A model generated the notes under the pieces. It was not told the DNA's origin. It worked only from the letters and a program-made list of their open reading frames with translations, and did no database searches. From assembly GCA_964017155.1 (NCBI GenBank), contig OZ024863.1:38866038-38930037 (forward strand): a stretch of 64,000 nt of DNA. The letters run 5' to 3'. Shown in pieces: positions 1 through 11,329 of the stretch. The DNA comes from Oasisia sp. SBJ-2009 (Eukaryota > Annelida > Polychaeta > Sabellida > Siboglinidae). A program made the position numbers and the translations under genes. Positions within the stretch are counted from its first letter, which is position 1; every line of letters starts with the position of its first letter.

Positions 1-260
1 GGCAGCACCTTAAGGTAGCTTGGAACAATAACAAACATGATCAGTTTAAGACTGGACATAACAAATTAAATAACGATAGTTTTTAACAGTCAATGCTGTA
101 TTATAAAAAATATTCAACATTAAACTTATACTCGCTGAGCCACGCATAGGCCGGAGCCGCCAAAGATGATGTAACATTTTGCGGGAGTTTAATTTGGAAT
201 TGTATTCGTTAATTTCATGAAATATTAATGATTTTATATTGTAACCTAGTGTATATGTCT

Positions 261-454
261 ACGGAAGCCCGTTGGTGCCACGGTGAATATTATAGTTTTC
301 TGACCGTCGCCACTTATTTATCTGGCGGCCGCCATTTAATTATCTTGCGGCCGATTAAGTGGCGGTCGCCAGATAATTAAGTGGCGGCCGCCAGATAATT
401 AAGTGGCGGCTGTCAGAAAAAATTATTTTCACTGTGGCACAAACGGACTTCCGT
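261..454. mobile_element. Foldback MITE-like element
   Basis: The two ends are long imperfect inverted repeats: ACGGAAGCCCGTTGGTGCCA at 261-280 pairs with the reverse complement of TGGCACAAACGGACTTCCGT at 435-454. The middle repeats a roughly 22-bp unit around AAGTGGCGGCCGCCAGATAA, also in inverted orientation. No coding sequence. The long arms and short core fit a non-autonomous foldback/MITE; the family is unknown and no clear target duplication was seen. Confidence 0.65.
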
Positions 455-1536
455 ATGTATCCGTGTATAGGATACGTAAGAAGTTTCGCGGCTTAAGAGG
501 TCGTTTTCAAATTTAGTTCGGAAAGTAAAATATCGCCGCAGACGATGTATTATGTTTCCATTTCGGGTTAATTTTAATTATATGATGTAACCTATATGAC
601 CTATTTAAATATAATTTAATACTACTACGAATATGTTATATTATCCTTAAATCAATCAATTACAAATCCCGTAAATGACGCATACTATACCGATCTGCGC
701 TACGTCCGAAACACCAGTGTCAATGTCAGCGTCGTTAACTCAATATTAAATCAGTAAACTATAACACCATATATTTATGACTTGATGATTTGCATGGTAT
801 GTAGCATGTTTAATGCCATAATGATACACTTAATTGTTCAATTTGTTTCAGTGAATCCCACGAGAGTAATTAATACAAGATGGCGCTGTTGACAAGGAGT
901 CTGTCTCACACATCTGACACTACAGCCAGTACATTGTGACAGTTGTTTCCTATATGCTGTACATGAAGGTGTCTAACACACACTCAAGGGAGTCAAGGAA
1001 TTTAGATCATACCTCTGACACAGCCATTGTAGAATACTACCCTGACAAGAACTCGGTATCTCGATCAGCGTAAAATATGCACTATATCGTTCTAACCGAT
1101 AAGGGATTCTCCGAAGTAATTTATGAATAGGTACATTGTAGCATCTACATTACACTATGCGACATTGACATGTGAACATGCTGCAGAATGTTTGCAGCAA
1201 AGTGTGAATATTTATACATTACAGTTCCATGCAAAAGATTGACTGGGCAACCGATTGTGAATATTTATGTACCTATAATACCAAAAACGGCTGTATAATA
1301 TTTACGAAACGATTAAGCCTTCAGTATATGTTGTGAATAGTCTTTCTTTATATGTGCTTGACTTTCACAGAAATTAAAGTACCGGTAGATATTATTCCAT
1401 GAGGATTGGTTCAGCTGGAAAATATTATGAACAATACTGTGGTTATAAACATTAAGACTTATGTCACCATGTTTGTGTTGAAATGGAGGACATGATATTG
1501 CGTGTCTACTTAACATGACACAGTATAGTCCTCCTC
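455..1536. other. Non-coding AT-rich stretch
   Basis: Short random ORFs only; the 67-codon minus ORF at 1313-1516 has no recognisable features. Nothing else can be supported here. Confidence 0.5.
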
Positions 1537-1930
1537 TTATATGGCCAACTCTTCAGCAAACCCAGTATGGCCGTATAAGGCGGGTGGCCTCTGATGAATG
1601 CCTTTATTTCATGGGAAACTGGTCGCTCCCTTACAAATACACGTGTACGTTGTCAACATTCGAAACATAACATAGCAACAATGCCAGCTACGTAGTAGCC
1701 GAGAACGACGAATTTTAGGCCTACTTAATTTATTATTAACTTGTGATTAAAATAATCGGTTTTCGATTGCTATTTGGCCAATGAATTGGGTTAAATGTTC
1801 ATGCAACTATGACCTTTGGCCGCCTTAGCCGGGTTGCCGTTGGTGAGGGGTGCTTTGTATTAGAAAACGCTGTTGCAAGGAAATGTGGCCGCATAAAACG
1901 GGTGGCCGTTAGCAAGGGAGGCCATATAAA
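1537..1930. mobile_element. Possible MITE with GGCC-rich inverted ends
   Basis: The left end (TTATATGGCCAACTCTTCAG, then GGCCGTATAAGGCGGGTGGC) resembles the reverse complement of the right end (GGCCGCATAAAACGGGTGGC, then GGCCATATAA). The GGCCGYATAARRCGGGTGGCC motif occurs near both ends. No coding sequence. The repeats are imperfect, so this is a tentative call. Confidence 0.35.
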
Positions 1931-3440
1931 AATATGTATGTTGTTGCAAATGTGTGTACAAAAACGTGATCTCAGAATGTAAAAATGTAATGAATTATGT
2001 TGTATTTATGATAATTGTATGCAGTGGCATTGACCTGTTAATTTACTAAATTTTAATGATAAATCAAATGTTTGGGTGGTTTATATTTAAATAAAAGTTG
2101 TTGACAGTTCTGGCTTCCTACTGATTAAAAAAAAAAAATTCTTGGAGTTTAAACTGTCGGAGTTTAAACAGTAGGAAATGAGGATAACAACAACCAGAAA
2201 GGTTGGATATCTTATTTGTTGATAAACAAATCCAGTTCCCACTGTTAGGCCCTACACTGGATCACTCAGATTCTGCCATACGTAAGCATAATAAGCAGAA
2301 CTTGCAGTTTTCAGGAAACAATAAAAAAATCGTTATGACAACGTGTCAAAATTATTAATCAGAACTACATATTTCATCAACAGCATGCAACGAAAGCGTC
2401 AAATAAATTGTTTTTAGTGAAACATAATATTTGTTAGTCTATTTGCTATCAAAGCGTGTCTTGGGTTTTGCATCGTATTTTTTTTAATTTAAAACAAATA
2501 ACAGCAACTTTCTTACAGTGTCCGATATATCTGACCAAGATCGAGCAATATAATCATAAATGACATAATGAGGCAGACACCGAGATGGTGATTATATTGT
2601 ATAATCCATCTTATCAGCCTTTGCGCTTACGTAAATATGGCATCAGAGCGGTATTACTAGTGTCAAGCCAAAAAACTACTGTTAAGACGATTCTCATAAA
2701 GGTGTAATATATATTTACTAATAAAACTTCCCCAATCGCTTTAACTTTTAAGTTTAAAAAAAAATTTGAATTGTCACCAATCGTCACAATATCATTGACA
2801 TCGAGTCATATATTACCGGTTAGAATAGAGTGACGCATCTTATATGTCTTCGTTTTCTGAATTATTATTATAAATTATTATCACTGTTGACACTGATGGC
2901 GATCCATTAACGAGAGGAGTTTCGAAACATGTCCTGCCGAAAAACGCGTGTTTACAATTTTCTCATAAGACGTTTATGTTGACGGAACTAGGCCTATGGC
3001 GTTTCTTTTGAATGCGCATGTCTGTTAACTTTGACGATCGATCGAAAGCGAGGCTGATATGTTTGTTCGGCGCCTTGACTGGCGTTCTAGATTAATTACA
3101 GTAAAAATCGACGTATTTGCATGTACGTACGTCCGTCAAACGTAGTGGAAAATGATTTCGTACAATATATGAAGTCGATCGGTTTGTAGACTTCGGGTAA
3201 GTACAGAATAAAACTAATAGCCGGCCTGTAAAAATGGCGGGCTGCCAGTCTCTTGTCTTGTTTGTGTGCTAGCCAACATTCCTGCTAGAGTCAAACGGTC
3301 AGGGTTGGCTTTGTCATATGGAAGGCGTCTGTTATTAATTGCTGTAGGTGTAACTGTTATGGATGCTAGAACTGTTGGAGCATTTCTGACACTCAGCCAG
3401 CTTCTTTAGATGCATAGATAGAGCCATAGTCTAGTGGCAT
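1931..3440. other. Non-coding stretch with a small stem-loop
   Basis: No credible gene. At about 2113-2177 TTCCTACTG and CAGTAGGAA pair across an A-tract and two GTTTAAAC palindromes. The rest is anonymous AT-rich sequence. Confidence 0.5.
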
Positions 3441-3553
3441 AGTCGTGGATGAGGATAGCCAATGGCAATGGCAATGCCAATGGCAATGCTGTATCCTCAG
3501 ACTCAGAGGCTAGGCCTAGGCGGTATCCGGAAGAAGAAGAGAAGAAATACTTA

Positions 3554-3684
<131 letters not shown>

Positions 3685-3789
3685 GTGAATGAATGAATCT
3701 AGGGACCAGCAAAAAAATCAAAATTTACCACGTTTATTCACCATAAAGCATTATAATAATTAGCATGGGGAAGCTTTCTGTGCCAACAT

Positions 3790-4496
3790 TAGTGATTATG
3801 CTCCTGCTACACTAATGACTTATATGTCAGCTTTGTCCTATGCACACAATCTGGCCGATATGGCTGACCCAACTCAGCATTTTGTGGTAAAGAAATTATT
3901 AGCTGTTACCTATTACCTCAACAGTCCTGTATCAGATTGTCGACGCCACTCCCTTTATTGTTTCCTCTCACTATGTCCGCTGCATGCTCCAAAGCATGTT
4001 TCTTTTGTGTTTTCATGCTTTCTTACGGATAGGGGAAATCACTGTTCATTCCAAAGCCCGGCATTAATCTGTTATACATGTGTCAGATGTCACCATTTCA
4101 CATTCTTCCTTGACACTCGTGATGTGTCACTTTAAACACAATACATAGGGCCGACCAGTCATTTTGTCAATCTCCCATACACATGACAACTACTGCCCAG
4201 TACTTGCTCTTTCTCGTTTCCTGCAGGTTCGAGGTACAGCCCACGGTCCACTTTATGCATTTGCTAATGCTTCCCCTGTTTCGCGCAACTTTTTCTGCGA
4301 ACACTTAACTAAAACTTTAAAATATGCCGGGCTGGACCCAGACAAATACAAGGGTCACAGCTTCCGAATCGGTGCTGCTACTGCGGCAGCAGATTCGGGT
4401 TTGAGCGAAACCCAAATTCAAACAATGGGTCGATGGAAATCGACTGCATTCAAACGCTACATTCGCATTCCAATGCTCCAACTGTCCCTGCGGTAA
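3790..4496 (+). pseudogene. Decayed tyrosine recombinase (DIRS/Ngaro/Crypton-like)
   Basis: Two reading frames together resemble a tyrosine recombinase. The N-terminal part at 3815-3920 (TYMSALSYAHNLADMADPTQ) looks like the helical core-binding domain. The C-terminal part at 4164-4496 carries the catalytic box: GHSFRIGAATAAA gives the H-x-x-R pair, GRWKSTAFKRYIR gives the W/H position and the nucleophilic tyrosine. The segment between (about 3935-4160), which should hold the first catalytic arginine, is out of frame, so the gene is broken. Tyrosine-recombinase retroelements and Cryptons use this enzyme to insert circular DNA. The downstream split direct repeat (5075-5264 and 5739-5930) favours an Ngaro/PAT-type retroelement, but no reverse transcriptase is visible, so the clade is inferred. 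Confidence 0.75.
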
Positions 4497-4521
4497 ATGT
4501 CCCTACTTACACATGGGTGGT

Positions 4522-4995
4522 GCAGCATGACTGACACCCATCACATCCGACAGGTCCCGTCTGCACCTAGCTGACTTCGGTTCCTTTTCCGCTATTGGTT
4601 ACTTTGGTTTTCCATTCAGATTTATTACATACCTACGTCAATTGACAATGCTTCAGCATGACTGGCATTCGCTTTAGTCCACAGGGCATATGGAGCATGA
4701 CTAGACCCACCCTGACTCAAAAAATTATGTTCTTATACACTTACTGCTATTGTTCGCACCTGTCCATACTATACAGGTAATTTTATCTCCGTTGCAGTAT
4801 GACTGACACAGTAATTGACCTGGGGACAAACATTATTCCGTTGTTGCAGTAAGACTGACACCTCATTTACCTGTGGACAAACATTATTCTGTTGTTGCAG
4901 TATGACTGACAATTGCGTTAACCCCTTTCGCATGCACTCCAGCTGTATTTGCACTAAGTGGTTCATAATGTGTTGTTTCAGCATGACTGACAACC
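4522..4995 (+). repeat. Seven interspersed GCAGYATGACTGACA motifs
   Basis: Near-identical 15-mers occur at about 4522, 4654, 4692, 4794, 4846, 4897 and 4979, most preceded by TTGTT or GTG and three followed by similar spacers containing GGGACAAACATTATTC. They lie between the recombinase remnant and the first 190-bp repeat, so they probably belong to the same element. Confidence 0.7.
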
Positions 4996-5074
4996 TGGTT
5001 CTATTGGGTTGTTACATTTATTTTCACTGGCAGAGCCCTGGGGTGGGGAGTGGGGCCTCTATTACAAGAGGCCG

Positions 5075-5264
5075 GTTGGGGAAAGTTTGTTTGAACACCC
5101 CACCTTTGCTAATATTGCCATTTAATAACTGTATATTGTCTTGAGAAGCTTGTATACATCCTGGATATTTTATTAAATGACCTTTATCAACAATAAGAAA
5201 TCTTGTCTATTTATTGTAGCAAACAAGCTCAGGTCTCTGCCAGTATAAGCATCAGCAGGGTATA
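5075..5264 (+). repeat. 190-bp direct repeat, copy 1
   Basis: Nearly identical to 5739-5930. It starts at GGGGAAAGTTTGTTTGAACA and ends at AGCATCAGCAGGGTATAAAT. Just upstream is a perfect hairpin GGCCTC..GAGGCC. In Ngaro-type elements the 3' end is built as B1-A2-B2; this copy would be B1. Confidence 0.85.
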
Positions 5265-5738
5265 AATTAATATTTTTACACATGTTAAAATAATATTTAT
5301 ACAATGTGATGCGGATACTTAGTCCGTGAATGGTGCGTATTCCGCAAACGTGTTATAGCCCGTGAACTATCTGCACTCAGAACGAGGCTCGCCCCTTTTA
5401 TGTTGGAAATTTTGAGATACACGTTACAAATTTCGCAGCACAAAAGGAAGATCGATTTGTAACCCCATCATCCTCCCCAGGGCTACCACCGTCTCGCTCC
5501 TTTGTACGTACACACTTTCAAGGTTTGATTAGACTATGTACTACGCCTTACTATTGATTTATTTACTATTGATTTATGTTATGTACTAAAAACTACTATA
5601 GATAGTTTGCACTTTGATTTGTTCGATCAGCTTAGACTTATTCTATATCTATGCTGTATTATGTATTAATGCTTAATGCGTTGACTGCTGCCATCGCTAC
5701 CTTTGCATATATTTCTTGTTCTTTACTTGTACCTGTGG
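5265..5738. other. Spacer between the two direct repeats (possible A2)
   Basis: About 470 bp of non-coding sequence. If the Ngaro-like reading is right this is the A2 segment and should match an A1 at the element's 5' end. I did not find such a copy upstream of 3790, so the 5' end may be lost. Confidence 0.3.
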
Positions 5739-5930
5739 TGGGGGAAAGTTTGTTTGAACACCCCACCTTTGCTAATATTGTCATTTAATAACTGTATATT
5801 GTCTTGAGAAGTTTGTATACATCCTGGATATTTTATTAAATGACCTTTATCAACAAAGAAATCTTGTCTATTTATTGTAGCAAACAAGCTCAGGTCTCTG
5901 CCAGTATAAGCATCAGCAGGGTATAAATAT
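5739..5930 (+). repeat. 190-bp direct repeat, copy 2
   Basis: Differs from copy 1 (5075-5264) by a few substitutions and a 3-bp indel. It would be B2 and mark the 3' end of the tyrosine-recombinase element. Confidence 0.85.
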
Positions 5931-6778
5931 ACATTTGAAATATTAACCATATTATATTTTTAGATATTTATTCACACCTAAATAGCTTTTTGAAATATTA
6001 TCGTGTTCAAAGATGCAGTTAGATTAGAATCTTATATTAGATTACTCCAAGATGGCCATTATTGCGTCAGCGCAATCCTGAAAATGGGCGGTAAATTCAA
6101 AACGACTTAGCTACAATGCGCTACATGTGATTTATATGAAATTTTCAGGGTCTTACTAAATATTCATCTAACTACTATCCAAACTTCAGAAAACTTCCTC
6201 AACATCCTACAAAGATATAATTATCCAAACATAGTGCATATTCACTAATCAAATTCAGTATTAAATAACTCACCTAAAATATTGCAATTCACACAGCCAC
6301 ATTGTCTGTCATATTGGGTCTCAGAAAAATGTGGTTTCACCATCATACGATTAATACGAGGCTGTGAAAAGGAGTTTCCCTGTGCCTCCCCTAATAAGCA
6401 GAAAAACCTAGTGGACACAAATTACAGCCGACATACCGACGGACCCCTAGCGGATTTGTAGGTCTCTACTTATACTCAAAATCAGGGGACGTAACTAAAG
6501 GATTGGCAGTACTAGTCAAACGTTTCACTGTAGTCTATGGTGTTCACAGTTCTTCTGTTCTATTCTACATGTTAGGCCACATAATAGTAGAATGCAGAGG
6601 ACATGGTAGTTCATCTTGGATAATCTCAGTATGTGTGTGTTTGTGTACACATTTCAATATTAATATATAAAATTACAGTAATCATCAAGAAATTGTTGAA
6701 TAATATTTTGTTATGAAAATAAACAATATTTTAAAAAAATATTCTACAATTTCTTTTTTCAAAAGTACTTATTTTTGT
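5931..6778. other. Non-coding stretch
   Basis: No credible gene, RNA or repeat recognised. Confidence 0.5.
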
Positions 6779-7055
6779 TTATTCAAACTACTTCATTGCA
6801 CAATTTGGCATATTATTTACTAGAATAAATAATAGAATGAGACATACAATATTAATTTTTTTCTTGGGACATCCCACAAAATGAGACTTATCTGAAATTA
6901 AATGTTTTTTTTGGTTGTCATGGTTACGGTTATGCAAATTGCATATAACCTAGTGGTTAGCCTTTTTATACAAACACAATACCCTGCAAATTTGGCCAAG
7001 ACAGAATGAATAGTTGTTGAGATATGACGTATACTGGGTTTTACCCATTTCACTA
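6779..7055. repeat. Dispersed repeat shared with 44554-44930
   Basis: 6779-6958 matches 44747-44925 in direct orientation (for example TTTGGCATATYATTTACTAG and GTTGTCATGGTTACGGTTA). 6880-7050 matches 44554-44715 as reverse complement. It is one copy of a dispersed element whose other copy is a foldback. Confidence 0.75.
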
Positions 7056-7069
7056 GTAGCCCTTAATTG

Positions 7070-10000
7070 CAACTACAGTCAGACATGATTCTAGAATTTC
7101 AAATACTATTGTTTCTATTACATTTCCTACATGTCATGTTTTCAAATCATATTCGGTTGATCCTTTTTCTTTTTTCAGATGAGAAAGTAGAGGAACAAGG
7201 AGGGGAAGTTCGATGAAGATCAAAAAGTCCTGCGTCAGATAGCATCAAAGAGAAAAAGGTATGTAATAATTTTATTATATTCTACTAAATAATATTTAGC
7301 TGAATGTTTTTATTTTGCATTAGAGAAGAGTTTGGATGTACCAGAAGAGGAAGCAGAAGAGGAATGAGAAGAGGAAGAAGAAGATTGAGAAGAGGAACCA
7401 GGAAGAAGAGGAAAGAAGACAATGGAGAAGAGGAACAAGAAAGATGAAGACGAAGAACAAGAAGAAGAAATAAGAAGAGGACTATCAAACAAAAGGTATG
7501 TCTATAGTTGCATTAGTGACGACTTGTTTCACTTTTACTGATTATTCATTTACTGTTACAGATGGATGGAGGATGGAGAAGACAACAAGTGAGAATGGTA
7601 ACTGAACAGGAAGCTGTGGAAAAAAGATGAGTTTGAAAAACAATTTACATCCACAAGTGAACCTATATACGAGATGAAAACATTGATCGATTTACCTAAT
7701 TTTATCTACACTGTTTTAATGACTTTCACTTATTCCTGGTTCTGTTTTCAAATTGATGAAAGAAGATATAAAAGAGAACTCTGAAGACGCAAGTGAAGAT
7801 GATCCTGAAAAAAACATTGCAGGGGAATAACCTTGACGAGGAACTAAGAGATAAGTATGAAACAAGAGTTCACAATTAAATGCAACTACAGTCAGACAAG
7901 ATTTTAGAATTGCAATTACTGTTGTCTCTATTGTATTTCCTGCATGTCATGTTTTCAAACCATATTCAGTTGATCCTTTTTCTTTTTTTAGATGGGAGGA
8001 AGAGGAACAAGGAGGGGATGTGTGATGAAGTCCAGTATTAGACAGCATCAGAGAGAGAAAGGTATCTAATAGTTTTAGTATATTCTACTATGTAATGAAT
8101 AGCTGACTGTTTTTCTATTTTGCATTAGAGAAGAGAGTGGATGTACCAGAAAAGGAAGCATAAGAGGAAGAAGAGGTTTAAGAAGAGGAACAAGGAAGAG
8201 GAGGACAGATAAGAGGAAGAAGAGGGACAAGAAAAAGAAATAAGAAGAGGACTTTAAAACAATAGGTATGTCTGTAGTTGCATTAGTGAATACATGTCTC
8301 ACTTCTTACTTATTATTTATTTAATGTTTACAGAAGGATGGAGGATGGAGAAGACGACAACTGAGAATGAGAACGTGAACAGGGAGCTTCGTGTGGAAAA
8401 AAGACGAGTATGAAATTTCTTGAGGATTTCACTGATTCCTGTTTCTGTTTTCAGATTGAAAAAAGAAGACACAGAAGAGAACTCTGAAGATGCAAGTGAA
8501 GGTGATCCTTAGGAAAACACAGCAGGGGAACAACCTTGTCATGGAACTAAAAGATAAGTATGAAACAAGAGTACACAATTAATGGTAATTACAGTAAGAC
8601 ATTATTCTAGAATTGCAATTACAGTTGCTTGTATTGTATTTCCTACATGTCATGTTCTCAAACCATTTTCAGTTGATCCTTTTTTTAAATGGGGAAGAAG
8701 AGGAACAAGGAGGGGAAGTTCAATGAAGATCAGAAATTCCAGCCTCAGACAGCATCAGGGAGAAAAGGTATGTAATAGTTTTATTATATTCTACTACATA
8801 ATATTTAACTGAATGTTTTTGTATTTTGCATTAGAGTAGAGGGTGGATGTACCAGAAGAAGAAGCAAAAGAGGAATGAGAAGAGGAAGAAGAGGATTGAG
8901 AAGAGTAATCAAGAAGAAGAGGAAAGATAAGAGGCCTGAGAAGAGGAAGAAGAGCACGGAGAAGAGGAACAAGGAAGATGAAGAAGAGGATTGAGAAGAG
9001 GAACAAGAAGAAGAAATATGAAGAGGACTATCAAACAAAAGGTATGTCTGTAGGTGCATTAGTGAATACGTCTCTCAGTTTTTACTGATTATTTATTTAC
9101 TGTTTACAGATGGATGGAGGATGGAGAAGATGACAATTGAGAATGAGAACGTGAACAGGAAGCTTCATGTCGAAAAAAGATGAGTATGAAATCAAATGTA
9201 CATCCACAATTAAACCTGTATAAGGTACAACAAGATTGATTGATTTATCTAATTTGTACTACTGTTCTTGATAACTTTCACTTATTCCTGGTTCTCTTTT
9301 AGATTGAAAAAAGACAATACAAAAGAGAATTCTGAAAATGCAAGTGAAGGTGATCCTGAGGAAAACACAGCAGGGGAACAACCTAGACATGGAACTAAAA
9401 GATAAGTATGAAACAAGAGTACACAAATAATTGAAACTACAGTCAGACATGATTCTAATATTGCAATTACTGTTGTTTCTATTGTATTTCCTGCATGTCA
9501 TGGTTTCAAATCATATTCATTTGATCCTTTTTTCTTTTTTCAGACAGGGAGGAAGAGGAACAAGGAGGGGAAGTTTGATGAAGATGAAAAAGTCCTGCAT
9601 CAGACACCATCAGAGAGAAAAAGGTATCTAATAGTTTTATTATAGTCTATTAAAGAATATTTAGCTGAATGTTTTTTATTGTGCATTAGAGAAGAGGATG
9701 GATGTGCCAGAAGAGGAGGCAGAAGAGGAATGAGAAGAAGAAGAAGATTGAGAACCAGGAAGAAGAGGAAACAGAAGGAGAAGAGGATGGAGAAGTGGAA
9801 AGGGGAAGAGAAGGAGTTAGTAGAGGAATAAGAGGGACAAGAAGAAGAAATAAGAAGAGAACTTTAAAAAAATAGGCATGTATGTAGTTGCATTAGTGAA
9901 TTCATGTCTCTCACTTCATCCTGATCATTCGTTTTCTGTTTACAGATGGATGGATGATGGAGAAGATGACAACTGCGAATGAGAACGTGAACAGGGAGCT

Positions 10001-10500
10001 TCGTGTGGAGAAAATATGAGTATGAATACTATGAAACAAAGTTTACATCCACAATTGAACCAATATAAGAGAAGACGAGATTGATTGGTTTACCCAGGAA
10101 GAAGAGGAAATAAAAGAGGATGAGAAGAGGACGGAGAAGAGGACCAAGGAATAGGAAGAAGAGGACTGAGAAAGGGAAGAAAAGGATGGAGAAGAAGAAG
10201 ATGAAATAAGAACGAAAGGTATCTCTGTAGTTGCATTAGTGAAAACACGTCACTTACTTTTTACATATTATTTTACTGTTTACAGATGGATGGAGGATGG
10301 CGAAGTCGACAACTGAGAAGGAGAACTTGATCAGGAACCTTCATGTGGAAAAAGGGTGGGTATGAAACAAAATTTACATAAGTGATGACAAGATTGATCG
10401 ATTTACCAAATTTGTCTACAGTGTTTTGTTGACTTTCACTTATTCCAGGTTCTGTTTTCTGATTTTGAAAGAAGACACAAAAGAGCACTCTGAAGGTAAA
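7070..10500 (+). repeat. Four-copy tandem array of a purine-rich exon-like cassette
   Basis: Units begin near 7070, 7870, 8577 and 9426 (about 700-1070 bp each). Every unit has the same order: a spacer with CTACAGTCAGACA; a pyrimidine tract plus AG; block a with AGGAACAAGGAGGGG; a GTATGTAAT or GTATCTAAT junction; a ~60-bp AT-rich gap ending TGCATTAG; block b, rich in GAAGAGGAA; GTATGTCTRTAG or a variant; a gap ending TTTACAG; block c starting ATGGATGGAGGATGGAG; and block d, acidic in one frame (ENSEDASEG-like). Copy 3 lacks the AG before block a. The blocks thus look like short exons between GT..AG introns. Stops differ between copies (for example a TAG in block d of copy 2), so if it ever coded it has decayed. 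Confidence 0.8.
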
Positions 10501-11329
10501 TGCAATAAGTCAACCTTTTAAATTGCCTTGTCCACTGACACATAAACTGTATTAAACAACAGTTGACACAACTGTCACGAGCACCATCATTAATAATGTG
10601 ATGTCAGGCTCCACTACAGTCACTATAGTGTATAGGCACAAGATGTAAACAAGTTGAAAAACTTAGTGTCAAGCAGAACTTCTGCCACTTTATGGTCTGA
10701 TTTCGTGTTTAGATGAAACTTGTGGTTGCCCTAAATTTGTCACAGTCCTTTTTCGCTTTCTTTGACGCACACGATAATACTACCGGGTGAAACGAAAATA
10801 TGGCGTCTTAGCGTACTTCTGAGGCTCAAAGAGTGACCCGATTTACATCAACATGCTGGCATTTATATATTGCCAGGTGCGTCCAAAGAGGTGCCAACTG
10901 TCACAAATCGGGTAGATTTTGGGGCTTCAAAGGTGCGCAAAGGCGCAATATATCCTTAATTTTCTTTTCTTAATATAACACATGCATGGGACGATGTTAC
11001 AAAATTTAGGCACAGCAGCATGGAGATAATCGTGATGTGTGTTTTAATGTACATGAAGGTGTTATTGCGTGGCTTGCTACAAATTAGTGGTCAGTATTTG
11101 CTGTGGATTGTTTAATTCAATATTTTATTTCAGACTATCTGTATCATGTACATATGTCGATATAAACATTAAACATACAGATGACTAGAAAATATATAAG
11201 TATTGCACATGGTTATAAAATAATATTGCACAATAGTACATTCAGTCAAAGCTGTTACATATATATACAACATCTGAATCCAATGTTGTCGTATCCTGGA
11301 TTGCCACTTTATATCACTGTTGGTAATTG
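10500..11329. other. Non-coding stretch
   Basis: Overlapping short ORFs on both strands at 11169-11441 show no protein features. Nothing recognised apart from the start of the LINE 3' tail near 11330. Confidence 0.5.
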
